Source: Echiichthys vipera
Taxonomy: Eukaryota > Chordata > Actinopteri > Perciformes > Trachinidae
Assembly (NCBI GenBank): GCA_963691815.1
Contig: OY829662.1
Span: 23,690,562 to 23,754,561, forward strand
DNA length: 64,000 nucleotides
Reading direction: 5' to 3'
Shown here one piece after another: positions 1 through 12,630 of the stretch; position 1 is the first letter of the stretch, and the number at the start of each line of letters is the position of its first letter. A program made the position numbers and the translations under genes. Under the pieces are notes generated by a model that made no database searches, was not told where the DNA came from, and saw nothing but the letters and a program-made list of their open reading frames with translations.

Positions 1-210
1 ATTGCTTTTTTCTATGCCTCTGTATCTTATTAAGTATCTAAGTGTTCTTATGTTATGTCATTATCATTTTAAAGTGTATTGTTTATTGAAAGGAAAACTG
101 ACTGTCTTTACATGCATCCCTATCTGTGTCAAGCCCGATGCATACTGTTCTATGTTTGTACTATATTTGTTGTAATTTACAAATAAAGGAAAAAAATTAA
201 ACACATTATC
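1..210 (+). other. Possible 3' UTR end of an upstream plus-strand gene
   Basis: AT-rich sequence without coding potential. It ends in an AATAAA hexamer at 182-187 followed by an A-rich run, as at the 3' end of a transcript entering from the left on the plus strand. No coding exon is visible, so this rests only on the hexamer and composition. It could equally be chance in AT-rich DNA. Confidence 0.22.
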
Positions 211-736
211 CAAGTTTTCCTTAGTTTATGAAGTAAAGACAGACTCAGACAACCCTTGTTTATTCATCATTTGTTCCTTGTTCCTATTGTTTTTCATCCA
301 CTTTGTTTTGAAAGAGCGCTTGTTTGGTACATTTCACGGTTTCTATTAGGGGACGATTCAGGTTAAAAAACACAATTACAAAATACCCCACAATATGCCT
401 GCTCAATACCACCCATCCAGACCATAGACATAGACCAAAGAAAGAAGATCCTGACTGGTTTCCCTCCACCAGCTTTATTTATTTCATTTATCTAATCTTA
501 ATGCTTTGGTTCGTTTCCTTTTTTAGACCTTAACGTCTTGTTTGTGGTGATCGCCTGTTAGTCTTTTAAAGCTTCTTATTTACCTTAATGAGTAAATGGG
601 ACAAATCATTTTTCTAGTCATTAACTTACTGATAGTTTTATAGCCACATGGTGTCATTTCCATTAAGATTAATATATATGAAATCTTGTAAAAGTATTCT
701 ACTACCTCATTGAGGTTCAGTTTTAAGCCCTCAGAG
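211..736. other. Spacer with no recognised feature
   Basis: AT-rich sequence with short open frames only. None has splice signals or a recognisable protein, and I see no repeat structure. Confidence 0.4.
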
Positions 737-950
737 CAGGGCTGCCCAGCCCTGCTCCTGGAGGTCCACTGCCCTGCATGTTATAGGTTTCTCCCTGCTC
801 CAACACACCTGAGTCTAACAATTTTCAAACCTGTGTCAAGCTTCAGCTGCTTGATAACGAGCAGATCATTAGAAAAGGGTGTGTTGGAGCAGGGAGAAAC
901 CTAAAATATGCAGGACAGTGGCCCTCCAGGAGCAGGGTTTGGCAGCCCTG
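737..950. repeat. Foldback MITE, CAGGGCTGCC termini (hAT-like)
   Basis: The left arm (cagggctgcc, then ctgctcctggaggtccactg) is the inverted complement of the right arm (cagtggccctccaggagcag, ending ggcagccctg). The paired arms are about 75 bp each around a short centre. The CAGGG start resembles hAT transposon ends, and I recognise this sequence as a very common fish repeat. No transposase is encoded, so it is non-autonomous. A partial relative lies at 6171-6335. Confidence 0.75.
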
Positions 951-1167
951 ACTTAGGGGTAAAACACATTTCAACATTTCCATCTCATCTTTCTAAAAAC
1001 TGAATTCTGAATGTAAAGTGAAGAGCTAGCAGCACTCAGTTTGATATGGTCTGTAAGGGATCATCACCTTTCCTCTGACGTTTTGGTAGCAAACCACCAG
1101 TTCTGATTTATGAAGCATCTGTTTGATAAAAATACTAATTGAACAGATAATCTATACAACTTAATCA

Positions 1168-1184
1168 CCCCCCCCCCCCCCCCC
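1168..1184. repeat. Poly-C homopolymer, 17 bp
   Basis: Uninterrupted run of 17 C on the plus strand in the kri1 3' flank. It is prone to length polymorphism and assembly error. Confidence 0.9.
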
Positions 1185-1497
1185 AATAATCTTTGGCTTG
1201 GGACTTCCAGGTAGCACTCAAATGTAAGCCCACTCATGAATTTGTGTATGGACATACACCGTGAGAAGGGTCCCAAGGAGTTTCAACACTACCTCCTATC
1301 TAGTCCACAAACAAGCATGTACTGCTCTGGTTTATTGCATTCATCCACCAGGTTCAAGACAAGTACATTTTATTAATGATTCACCCATCTGCTTCTATCA
1401 GCTGGGGAGACAGGCCCGAGAGCTTGCTAATGTTGGTTCAATTTGGAAATATTCAAAGAAAAACATGACATCTTAATAAGCATTAAACATGTTTTTG

Positions 1498-1503
1498 TTT
1501 ATT
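1498..1503 (-). promoter_or_regulatory. kri1: Candidate kri1 poly(A) signal
   Basis: tttatt on the plus strand reads AATAAA on the minus strand, about 265 bp past the kri1 stop codon, a normal 3' UTR length. Another hexamer lies at about 1369-1374. Choosing between them needs transcript ends. Confidence 0.5.
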
Positions 1504-1766
1504 CTACCTAAAAACTGCCAGAAGCTACACCACATCAAAAGGTTACTGCACGTATACAGCTGGTGAAATCTAAATAGCATATGATTGTCTTGAGAGAAAT
1601 GTTGAATTTTTCATAATCAATTGTTTACTCAACTGGAAGGAACTATTAAGTAAGTTCAAAATGTATAGCCTCCATTTAAACAGTACATTTGAGGCTATTA
1701 AAAATAACATTTTCCATAATGTATTTTTTCCTTTATAAACGGTCTACAGTTATTTCAGCTGGTGGC

Positions 1767-4700
1767 TCACTCCTTATTTTTCTGCTTGTCTCTCTTCTCC
1801 TGTGCTTTTCGTTTCTGCCTGCCGAGCTGTCTGAAGAAGAGTCTCTTAGGGTTCAGACCGTAAGCCTTCAGTCTCTGTCTACTGAACTCCCGGCCGCCGA
1901 TTTTCACCCCGCGGGTTCCCGACAGGTGTCCACCAGAGGGCTTGTGCTTCTTCTTGGACCATTTTGGCCTCTCAGTCCTGTTTTTCACCTCATCAGCTTT
2001 ATCTGCTGCTTTCACAGCAGTAGCCACTGCGTTGGGCTCCTCTGCCTGTTTCAGCTTTTTCTTGGGTATCAGAAGCTCTTCCTCCTCATCCCCTGCCTCT
2101 CTGAGAGCCTGGGCCAGTTTTTCAGTAGAGTCCATGACGGAGGTGCCGTCACCATCCTCTGCTGCTCCGTCTTGCTTCTCAGCGTCCATCAGACGATCCA
2201 GTCTCTTCTTCCCCACCTTGGTCTTAGGCTCCGTCAGCTCTTTATCTTCCCTGTAGATTAAATTCAGATAAATACTGTTAGATATTGCTCCAGTTATGGT
2301 GGATTTGTTATCAGGGGTGCAGCTGATTATTATGGGTGTTGTTTTAGACTCACTCAGAATACATAGAGTGCAGGACTTCCATCTTTTTCTTTTCATTCTG
2401 GGCCTTGATTTTATAGTTCATCAAATCACTCGTCTCTTCCTTGTCAGACCTGAGAGAACCAAAGAAAAAAGATCTGAGTGTAGGCAATGACCAGAGACAA
2501 CAAAACAGGTGGGAGTCATTAGATCCAGTACCTGAACATGCAGGTCTTCTTCAGAGAGCACCACCGGTTCAGCTCCTTATCATCAGCTTTTAAAATCTGA
2601 GGGAAGAGCCAGAGGATTTTATTACTTCAAATCCAAGTCTCATGTCTTTGTGCAAAAACACTTAAATTTCTACACTGGGATGGACCTCTTGAGTAGGGGT
2701 GCACAATATGTTGGTACCAATAGATCATCGTCCAATGACCATGCCAAATTGCTGTCATGAACTTAAGGGAAGCATCTACACAGTTCTATAGAGCAGGTGA
2801 CAGTATGCACCTTTAAAGTTGTTAAAGTAAAACATTTATGTACACTAAAGGCCCCTACACATGAAACGCTGTAAAAACGTGCCGGCCATTCCATTGATTT
2901 CATTCAGCAGCACCCAATGTAGCGGCGCGCACCGCTCAGATTTGCCTCTGTCACTGCTCTCAAAGTTCAAATCAGTTGAACTTTGACCTTGTTGCTGCTG
3001 ACCTTTCAAAAGCACAACCAATGAGATAGGTTTTGAGTGTGATGTCTACATTTCCTAGGCAACATCAAGCCAGCTAGAAAGATGGAGGAAAAACATTGTT
3101 TGTGTGTCCGAGTGTCCTAAACTATTCAACGATACATTAAAGTCGTATCAGAATCTCAGAAGAAATCGTGATGGAGGTTTATAAGCATCACAGCAGGTTC
3201 GTGAAGAGGCAGTTTAGAAGCTAAAAGTTGTTAAGCTAATGTTGATTTAGACGTTTACAGGGTCTCTGGACCCAACCTAACGGTGAGCCCAGTGCAAAAA
3301 GTGAAACATGTGAAGGCCCTTAACATGAAAGGACATGTCAAAACATTCCATTTGAAATCTTGGCAAAATGTTCTGTGGAAGCCAATATAGGTTTGTGACA
3401 TTTTTTTCATGTATTTCACTGTAATAATTTGAAGTGTCAGAACTGTTTGTTTTTGTTGTGTTAATAGTGATGTCAGAGCGTTGGGATATCATTAAAACAT
3501 CCCATCTGCAGCTTCTATACCTTCAGGTGTTCAGAGACTACAGGTTATGAACTTTTAAAAATACAATGTGAAATTATCGGTTATATCCAATCAGCCTTGA
3601 AAAGCAGGCAATTATTTTTTTATCTGTATCAGCTGGGAAGAAAAAAATAATTGTGCATCTCTCCTTCTTAAGTTCATATCTGCTTTGAAAGTTTCCCATG
3701 TGCTGCTGTGCGGTCTGCTCAGAGAGAAGATTAAGTTGATCATTCCCTGGTCAGAGCTCTCCCCAAAAGGAAAAGCAATACCAGGTCAGTCACATCAAGG
3801 CTCATCACTGCAGCATCAGCAACCAGCATCCAGTCAGCCTAAATAACAGCCATTGCTGTGATTTTGCTATAGCCATATTACATTTGACCATTCTCTAGAG
3901 CCCTCCTGGCTATGGAGCTGAATGTCGGATTGTACATAAAATTGCTCGCTTTCTCCCAATAAATCACGATATATAGCCTATTTTAGAACATGAGCACTTA
4001 TAACAGCACTCAAGAATGCAGCACTAGCAGAGCACTAAATATATTTTTGAGTTCTGATTGTCAAAATCTGTGCCCCTAATTATTCATATACTTTAACCTC
4101 CAGTAAAATAAAAACTAGCCCTGTACTGTGTACCTCTGTCAGTTCATTCCAATGGTAAATCTGCCACTGTTATCACTGAACTGCATGTGTGCTGTGCAAG
4201 AACGGAAAGCTTGAGAGGCATAACCACAGTTACTAAGGGCCTGTCCACATAGAAATGCAGTGTCCTGTAACCACACAACTTTAGTATTGTTTTGGCCGAC
4301 CATCCACACGCAGCCGGCGTTATCAGAGCCTGAAATCGGTATCTTTTGAAACCTAGTCCCAGAGAGGGAAGATTTGAAAACACCCCCCCATGGTGTTGTT
4401 GTCTGGACGGGGAAACCTCATACTATGTTAAAGGGGGGCCTCATGGCCCCACCTCCGACCTCTAACCCCGCAGCGCCACATAACAGTGCTGCTGCGTGAG
4501 AGGAGAGAGGCGGACCCATAGACTGTTACTGAACTGGACTCTGAGCCACATGCATTGGAATGAATTAGGCCGAGCACAGATTGTTCCCTTTCCTCTTTGT
4601 TCCCTGATGCTCTGAATAAGGAGCTAAATTTGTCGCTAGACGCTTTTTTAAATACATAAAGTTGCTAAAAAGAAAGTGCTTTGGGTCGGGGAAGGGGCTC

Positions 4701-7700
4701 ACAGCAGCACCCTCTGCTCAGTGAGGACACTAACTGCAGAGTGATTCATGCATCTCAGACACTCATACGCAGCATCGCTCCATCTCTTCTTCTATGTTGT
4801 TGGTGTATTTCTGTGGCAGTTACAGCGCCACATTCAGGACTGGCATGTGCACTGCAGTGTTTTGAGTCGGTTTCACTGGTTTCATGTGAAAGCAAATATT
4901 TCTTGAGTCGAGGCTGCGTAGAAAAAACTTTGAGACGGTCGGAGAAAAAAAAGGTTGTCTTACGATTTTGTGGACGTTCCTAAGGGAGGGCCGGGCTTAG
5001 TGAATGGTCAATTATTTGGAGTTGAAGTGCTGCTGTTCTCACCTCATCAGTGCTCAGGCCAAAGTCATTAGCCAGGACCTGTCTGTAGCGGAACCTGCAC
5101 GGAAGGTCGTCTATGATGTCCTCATAGTCCAGCTTATAGTACTCATCCAAGTACTGCTCAAAGCTTTTCTCCTCTGAAACACAGACAGCCTGCAGTTAGA
5201 AGACTACACACATTACTGTATGTTGGAAGCCCCAGGATAGTTTTGTTTCAATGGTAGATGGTTTACTGACACGTACGTGGATCAAACACAGGCTTGTTTT
5301 TGGTGATGACTTCTGCAAAGTGAGACTTTTTTCTCTTTTTGCCCGTTTGAGGAAGGTCCTCTTTCTTCATCTTCTTCCTCTCCTTTTTCTTCTTCTTCTT
5401 GGAGGCAGTCGGCTGATTGGGGTCATAGTCTGCATCCATCTAATTCAACAGGTGACTGTGAGTTTCTCTTTACCAGAACAGAAAACAAAAAGGCCTCCCA
5501 GGTGCCCCGCTGACAACATCCCACAATGAATGGATGCTTTCAGTAGAACTGTGTCTACTCACAATGAAGTTTTCATCATCGCAGTGGGGCCCAGAGGCCT
5601 CGTACTCCTCTCCATCATACTCTTCTTCCCCGCACTCCTCTTGTTCTTCCCCTGTCCATGTGTCCCAGTTCCAGTGCTCTATTGTAAGCGACACATCAGT
5701 GGGAAATTGAACACGTTTAATTACTGACTTTAATTATTGACTCAAGGTAATGAAAGTACTACTGTATTCAAATAAAACATGCAAGTTACAGCACTGCTGC
5801 TTCAGCTAACATGAAACACAAGCTTACCCTCCAATTCATCATCATCATCAAACTGAGGCTTCTCCTCCTCTTCTCCTCCGTAGTATTCATCCCCAAAGAA
5901 TTTCTGCACACAGCAAGGAAAAACATTAAAACAAATGTCAGGAAAGATTAAGGACATTGGTGGTAATATCTTTATCAATCCACATACAACTTGTAAACCT
6001 TAAGAGGCAGCTGCACACTGACTTCCCTGAGGACAGATCTAATCATCCAAACCCAGCTCACCTGCGTGAGAGCACCCTTCTCACCGCAGACAGTTTGTCA
6101 TAGTAGGAAAAGCACAGGTGTTAACACTAACCTTAACAATGGCCCTGTTTTACTCAAGCATACATGAGGGGCGTCAAACCCTGCTCCTGGAGAGCCACCG
6201 CCCTGCATGTTTTAGGTTTCTCTCTGCTCTAACACACCTGACTCTAATGATCTGGTCGTTAGCAAGAAGCTGGAGCTTGTCACAGGTTTGATAATCATTA
6301 GAATCAGGTGTTTAATGGAGCCTATGGGAAATACCTAAAGCCAACATGAAAACTGCACCTGAATACCCAATCGCATGGTTATTTCCACTGGGGAGCTCAT
6401 AGAATATTTTGAAACACGAGTTGCTGAGATGAGATAACCTTTGACCTTTTCATGGCGGCGCACAGCGCAATAGTCGTGAATAGTGAGCATTGCACGCTAT
6501 TACATGTTTTCTGCTGGTGTTAGCGGATAGTTTTTGTAGCCCATACAATGTTGTGGCATACACAATTTCAATATCACTCAATTAACAATTCAATTTAAAA
6601 AAATACCGTTATTGTTTGGTTTACCTACCCAGAGCAGATGCTAGCTAGCAGGTCAGGATCCGAGGATCTGCCATGATTCATTTCACTACGACAACAACAC
6701 TTGAACACAACGCAATGGTAATTTCCAGTTCACAAATAGAAAGTGTGAACACCCACCTGCATGAGCTGGTCGTGTTGCTGTGGATCAAATTCTCCCTCCA
6801 GGTCGGTCTGACTGAAGGCGAGCTGCTCGTTGCCAGTCAGCTCCTGGAGCCTCTTTAGTTTCTCCATGATCTCATTTCGCTTCAGGTTCTTCAGCTGCTT
6901 CAGCTGCTCCCGCTTCTGCTCTTTCTCCTGAAATAGTTGGTTGGGAAATGGAGCAAAAGAAAAGCAGACAGAAAGATGGGTTTATATTAGCTGATGAAAG
7001 AATGCAGATAATGATTCAACAGTGTGTTAATGTTTATATTGGAAGGATCAAGGGCTCAGTAGTTCTTTTTAAACACAAAACACACCTTGTCTTTCCTTTC
7101 TTTCACTTCGTCTCTTTTGCGTTTCCTGCTGTCATCTTTGGAGCGCACAGAGGTGGCGATGCTGCGGGGGTAGGTCTTGATCTGCTGGGCATCGGGCTCT
7201 TCGTAACGGAAGTTGTAGCTTCTTTCAAAGTCTTCCTGCCGCGCCAGGAAAGTCTCCCCTTCCTCTTCAGAGTCCTCCACATCATCCTGGACCACCTCGT
7301 CGTAGGTTGGGATCCTTAATACACAAGGAGAATTTGCATATGAATATTTCCTTCACTTCACAGCTCACTGGGAAAACCAAACCAAGATCCAAACAGTTAA
7401 AAAACACACCGCTCCTCATCATCGTTGTCTTCTTCAAGGTATCCCTTGTTGAGGACATAGTCTCTCAGGAAACACTCCTTCTCATCCAGCTTCGGGTCAT
7501 TCCAGTAGTCCCGTAAGTATTTCTGTCTCAACACAAACATGCTTGTTACTAAGCATGCCCCTTTTTTTGCCAAAATGAATTTCCCATCATGCGCTTTACA
7601 TTATGACCGGTATCCTTCACAAACACACACTCACTCACCATGTCCTTCACCTCCTCCGGACCCTCAATGTCAGCCTGGCCTTTCAGCCACTCCACAAAAT

Positions 7701-9930
7701 CTGCCTCTTCTTTATCCTACAAACACATAAAGGAGCAGAGAAGCATATCCTGAGCTGTAATGCTTTTGTATGTCTCTACTTCACAACGGGGAAGTAACTG
7801 GTGACAGCTTCTGACCTTCTCTTCCTGTGTTTTGATCCTCCTTGTCAGCAGCTCAGATGGCGTGTCTCCGTCAGCACCCTCGTCATCATCGTCGCTGTCT
7901 TGGATGAACTTGCGGAAGCTGAGGAGAGGTTTTAGTTTCTGTAAAATTTTTGCGAGTGCTACTGCCAGGAACCTCAAGATCGTTTAAGTCTTACCTGTCT
8001 TTCAGCTCCCGCTGCTCCTGAATGTAGCTAGGAGAAGCAGCTCTCTTAGAAAGAAGACAATGACGATTAATAAAACATCTGTCAATCTGTTGGTAAGTAC
8101 TTTCAGAGGGAATAATTATTTGGTAACCCGGTCTACCTCGATTCTCTTGGCAACCTCCTCGTCATCACTGTCATCATCATCCTCATATTTGCTGTAAAGA
8201 AATAACACAAAGATCACAGATTATATGACAATAAAAGACAGTGGTAAAATTGAAGGAAAATGGCAACAGCAGGCTGTATGTGTTTGTAAATAATAAAGGT
8301 GATACAGTTACATAGGTTATACATGCAAAATATGTTGCCAAAATAAGTGAGTAGCTTATATATCAATGACATCTACCAATAAGAAACTAGTCACGTTCTA
8401 GTCCTCCCATTAAATGGTTTTAATTGCTCTCAATGGGACCAAATTGTACATGTTTTGTGCAATACTAAACATGCAGTTATTCACTTGCTACTACTCAAAG
8501 GTTGAACATGGTGAATGAGCAGAACACCTAGTGACTCAAGATTGTAGTCGCAACAACAAAACATAATTCCAGCAGTCAGGTTGCCAGTTGCGTTGCTGGG
8601 TATGTCAGTGATGAATCAAACAGGGTAACGACTAATTTGGTCTAATCGATTAATTTGACAACAGTATTTAACGTTAGCCAGTCTACAACTGGAAGTCTTT
8701 CTTTGAGTTCTGTGTGATCTATTAGCTAGCTCTCAACTCTAAATGATTCTTGTTTCTGTAGCAACAGGCAACCCTGGCAACCCACAACGCTCAACGCTAT
8801 TGGCTACTACAATGGAAACAGAACAGGACAGAAAGTCGTTTTTTTATGGAAAAGAAATAGTTTAATTCTGTACCCCTCGAAACGCCCTGTGGGTGTATTT
8901 TTATTTATTTATTAAATATAGCTTTTAATAAAGATTCTACATATTCAGCCTTTAAATCAGTTAATCAGAGCATCACAGATTCAAAACTACATTCCCTGTA
9001 ACTATGTGGTTGCTAGGGCACAATGTCAGTCATAAAAACAATCTTAGTTGATAAATGTTAATAATAAGCTGGTTGCGTCTCTGCCTGAATGTCATATCCT
9101 GGCATTGTCTCTGGAGCTCACCTACATATCATCAAAACTACTTCCTAAGTTAAGTCCTCTACCCTGATGGTGGGACATACATCTCTGTGAGACATCCGAT
9201 GGGGGTGCAGTCAAACATCAGTAAAAGATGACACACCAGTAGCGCACTCACCCCTCCTTTTCCAGTATGACTTTGCGTTCATAGTCCTTGAGATACATGG
9301 GCTTCACTGCTTTCTGAGAGGTCGACGGCTTCTCATCACCGGTGGTTGCATCTGAAAGATGTAGATATCTTGTTAATATCAAAACAAAGATGTCCTACAG
9401 ACCTTGAAGGCAGCACACCAGCATCACCTTCTGAGTAGAACTTTGCATCCGTCTGATAGATCTTGGGGTCTTTCTTCTTCAGCAGGGACAGTGTTCTGTA
9501 AAAGTCCCTCTCAACCTCCGGGTCCAGTTCCTGGGAGAGTTAATGACAGTCAGACAGCACATTTAAACACACCGGCACACACGCTGTTGCTACAGTGCGA
9601 AAAAAGAAGAAGCGGCGACGCTAACTGACCACTTCGCTGTCTCCGGAGCTGGACTCAGACTCGGACTCGGTCTCATCTCCTCTGTCTCCGTACCGGTCCT
9701 TCACTGAACAACAACACAGAGCACACAGATATTATACCCCCAGGGAACACAGCGTGGTAGAAAACAGCGTACAGCCAGCTCCACTGACACGCTGGGCTGT
9801 TAGCTTGCCAGTGTAGCCGTCGTTAGCTCGCGGTGACACACTCACGTCTCTGAAGCTCTTCTTTCTGTCGGTATTTCTCATATTTCTGCGCGAACCCGGA
9901 GTTAATTTTCCATTCCGTTTTGCCTGACAT
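1767..9930 (-). CDS. kri1: KRI1 homologue, ribosome biogenesis factor (18 exons)
   Basis: KRI1 is a nucleolar protein required for 40S subunit assembly in yeast, where it binds Krr1. The coding exons, first to last, are 9846-9930, 9630-9703, 9428-9530, 9252-9351, 8137-8191, 7995-8044, 7816-7918, 7639-7716, 7410-7522, 7086-7314, 6757-6927, 5828-5903, 5563-5678, 5277-5439, 5043-5173, 2532-2596, 2363-2449 and 1767-2250. They sum to 2283 nt (760 aa plus stop); human KRI1 is about 700 aa. The start is the ATG at 9928-9930 (MSGKTEWKINSGF). The N-terminal half is acidic and Lys-rich. The Kri1 core lies at about residues 331-412 (KRNEIMEKLKRLQELTGNEQ, KFFGDEYYGG). The Kri1_C domain lies at about 495-575 (FEQYLDEYYKLDYEDIIDDLP, then ELNRWCSLKKTCM). 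The conserved tail GGREFSRQRLKAYGLNPKRL sits in the last exon. All phases join. The least certain junction is the donor AT|gtattc at 2361-2362: without it the frame stops at once, and with it the last exon joins in frame. Confidence 0.93.
2597..5042 (-). other. kri1 intron 15, repeat-rich, 2.4 kb
   Basis: The largest kri1 intron. Part of it (about 4224-4990) has gggcctgtccaca-type ends and ccatccacacgcagc words like other non-autonomous DNA elements here (37940-38635, 63600-64000). A second patch near 2850-2960 (gcccctacacatgaaacgc) looks similar. No exon or RNA gene is visible. Confidence 0.45.
6171..6335. repeat. Partial copy of the CAGGG-type foldback MITE
   Basis: It shares the words ccctgctcctggagagccac, ccgccctgcatg, taggtttctc and aacacacctga with the element at 737-950, including a ctaatgatctg...cattagaatcaggtgt inverted centre. 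The right arm is missing. It lies in kri1 intron 11, which otherwise holds nothing I recognise. Confidence 0.6.
8192..9251 (-). other. kri1 intron 4, no recognised feature
   Basis: About 1.06 kb. A short tctaatcgattaatttgac tract at about 8640 resembles the ATCGATTAAT words of common fish repeats. No exon, RNA gene or intact element is seen. Confidence 0.35.
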
Positions 9931-10418
9931 GGTTGTAGACGAAGGAGCTAGCTTTATGCTACATTTAAAACCACACGCTAGTCAAAGGAAGTCACTCCAG
10001 CAGCTGCGTGCGCGTGTGGGAAGCCGAAGCACGTGGTTTCCGATGCCCAGGTCATGGATTACACACAGTGTCCGCCAGGGGGCGCTCCGGTACTGATGAT
10101 CACACACTTCCGCCAATTAGATATTATTGGCTCCTGTGACGACAAAAACACGTCTCTAGATTATGTTGTCAATCATACTTACTTACTGTTTATGCAAACT
10201 ATTTCCTCCTCTGAGTACACATTTATTACTCAGCATTATGCATTATTACTACGTGCATGTTTACATTCAGTTTTTTCATTTGCACATACTGATTTGATAA
10301 GTAATACTGCATTTATATTTTAGTAGCCCATATTTATATTTTAGCCCAATCATTCAACTATAATTATGTCTCAAAATCTAATTTTTGCTTTTACTTGTGT
10401 TTATTTTTAAATTGTTAT
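9931..10418. other. kri1 5' flank and probable promoter, then spacer
   Basis: The first about 110 bp upstream of the kri1 ATG is GC-richer with several CpGs (for example cgtgcgcgtgtggg), as expected for a housekeeping promoter. I see no TATA box. The rest, to 10418, is AT-rich with no gene signal. Confidence 0.35.
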
Positions 10419-11070
10419 TTAAAGTGTAACTCAGGCACAAAATCACCCAATGGTCTTTTTTGGCACTTACATGCATCAAATAAGCCACAGAGACATTTTT
10501 TTTCATGTATTAACTATTAATGGAGAAATCCTGGAGAGTCGCTAACAGTCGGTCGTGGCCGTACCTGATTAGATCGGGGCAGTACGGTGAAGGCATTTAA
10601 ACGTCTTTTTTAACCACTAATTCTGCTCAAAATAACACCAAATATCAGCAGCAGCATGGGAAGAGTCCCTACACATAAAACAAAGCACCAATGGGCTCCT
10701 TCCTTTGGGATTGACTTTGGTAATCCACTTGAATGGACTTTACTATGAGAGGAGCTGGTACAGGGGCCAGTAGGTAAGTCTTTAAAACACTCTTTTAATA
10801 AACTCTGGGTTCACTAACTACGTTGTTGGTGCTTTGTTTTATGTGTAGAGACTCTTCTCAAGCTGCTGCAGGGGTTTGCTGTTATTTTGAGCAGCATTAG
10901 TGGTTAAAAAAGACGTTTGAATGCCTTCACCGTACTGCCCCGAGCTAATCAGTGTAAGCAACTCTCCGTATTTCTTCATTAATAGTTCATACACGGTCTC
11001 GATGGTTTATTTGATGTATGTAAGTGCTGAAAAAGACCATGGGATGATTTTACACCTCATTACACTTTAA
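10419..11070. repeat. Foldback DNA element, copy A (complete, about 650 bp)
   Basis: Two arms of about 250 bp are inverted complements. The left arm runs from ttaaagtgtaac through gggcagtacggtgaaggc to acataaaacaaagcacca. The right arm mirrors it, ending caccgtactgcccc ... tacactttaa. The central loop of about 100 bp contains gactttggtaatccacttg and gagaggagctggtacagggg. There is no coding capacity, so this is a non-autonomous foldback element. Relatives lie at 25395-25798, 31453-32522 and 58154-58566. I cannot assign a superfamily. Confidence 0.8.
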
Positions 11071-11959
11071 TGAGCATTGTTGGAGAGAGCCAACAATAAG
11101 CTCATAATTCTAATAACTGCTTCTTTATTGAGCACGTGAGAATTGACTATTTAAAAAAAATTGTTTTACTTTATCAGTAAAATTTTTTATTTAATAACAT
11201 TTGCATTATTATTTCTGCTTACTAACTTTCTTTTCCACGTTTTATAGTCGATCGAAACCTAGAAACCATAAAAAAGCAACAGGTTCTGAAAACCTAATAG
11301 TTACACATTTGACGAAACAAATGAATTCCCTTCCTTTTACTTTTTTCCTATTATCTGAAATGTTTTAAAGTCTCTTATTTCTTTTTCTTTTGTATTTATT
11401 ATAATAGTGTATCAATAAACACTATTGAATGAATACCAAAACAAAGGTATAATATTCATTATTGTATATTATTTGGGCATTGATGAAGTGATCTCTGAAA
11501 ACATAAACCTATATATATGGAACAGAGGCTACACTGACATATACACTAGCTCCAAACATTGCAAACAAGTCTGTTTGTGTAATCACTGATTGGACATGAC
11601 GCTGTTTCCTCCCCAGTTTACTGGAGGATGTTGACTCGATGTGGGCAGAGTGGAGGGGGCAAGGCTGTGTGATGAGACTAAACCGTATTACTTCACATCA
11701 GAGCAGTGGAATAAACCTGACTCAACTAACGTGACTCAGATCTGGGTTGTGACAGCATCAGTATAGGCCAAAGACAAGAACATTTCCTGAACAAAATGTA
11801 ACTCATTCAATGATGTCAGCAGATAAACACAAAGCTTTGACCTGATTTACTTTATAGACAACTGTTATGGTCATCCACAGATAGCTCTGGAGTGTGGCAT
11901 ATGGTGAAACAACAGTTAGGTACGAAATGTGATTGAGTCTTAATCCCACATCCCTTATT

Positions 11960-12630
11960 GTGTCCCTCTAAAACCCTGTTCCAGGAACAATGTTTTTTCA
12001 AAATACTTCCCCTGACTGGAAACACATTATTGTAACTCCACCAAAAAGCCAGACCCAATTAACGTCCAACCAGTACTCGGACCGCTGACAATTTATCTTA
12101 ACCCAAACAATTTCTGTTTTCATAATTTGCAGTTTGGTTTTAGAGCAAGTCGTTTCTCTGAAATAGTTACCTTACTTCTAATGTAACAAATACAATCTAG
12201 GCTTGATAAAGGAGGGGTAGTTGCTATTTTTTCATATTTGTTGTCATTTCTAAGTTTAATTTTGATCTAAATCCCTGGCGTGGATGTCTACATAATTATC
12301 TCACAGGATGCAATGCAATAAAGCTGATGACACAACCAATGAAATGAACAATGGCGTACCTCAAGGATCAGTGTTAGGCTCCCTGTTATTTAGCCCGTAT
12401 ATTAATGATCAGTCACAAATGTGTTACAGGAAACATGTATGCTGATGACGCTGTTGTATACCTACAACAGCTATGCTAGCAGCTGCAAAGCTAACAAGTG
12501 CTATACTATAATACGGTGGCTTAGTTTGACAACAAAGACAAAAAGTATGTTTTTCCTCAAAACCAATATAACGTATACATTGTCCAAAAGAGTAATGTTG
12601 TTTGTGAAGATAGATATCATTGTGTAAGCA
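11960..12630 (+). pseudogene. Decayed LINE reverse-transcriptase fragment
   Basis: Plus-strand translation in broken frames shows non-LTR reverse-transcriptase signatures in the usual order: a DWKHIIVTPPKS-like stretch near 12000, LQFGFRAS near 12130, GVPQGSVLGSLLF from 12353, then MYADDAVVY (catalytic YADD) from 12435, then a WLSLTTKTKSMFF-like stretch. The PQG and YADD blocks are out of frame with each other, so the copy is dead. The motif style fits the L2/CR1/Rex1 group, but the clade is not certain. Confidence 0.75.

Noticed and set aside
1689..2261. 190-aa plus-strand open frame
   Set aside because: Antisense of the last kri1 exon. It has no splice or start context.
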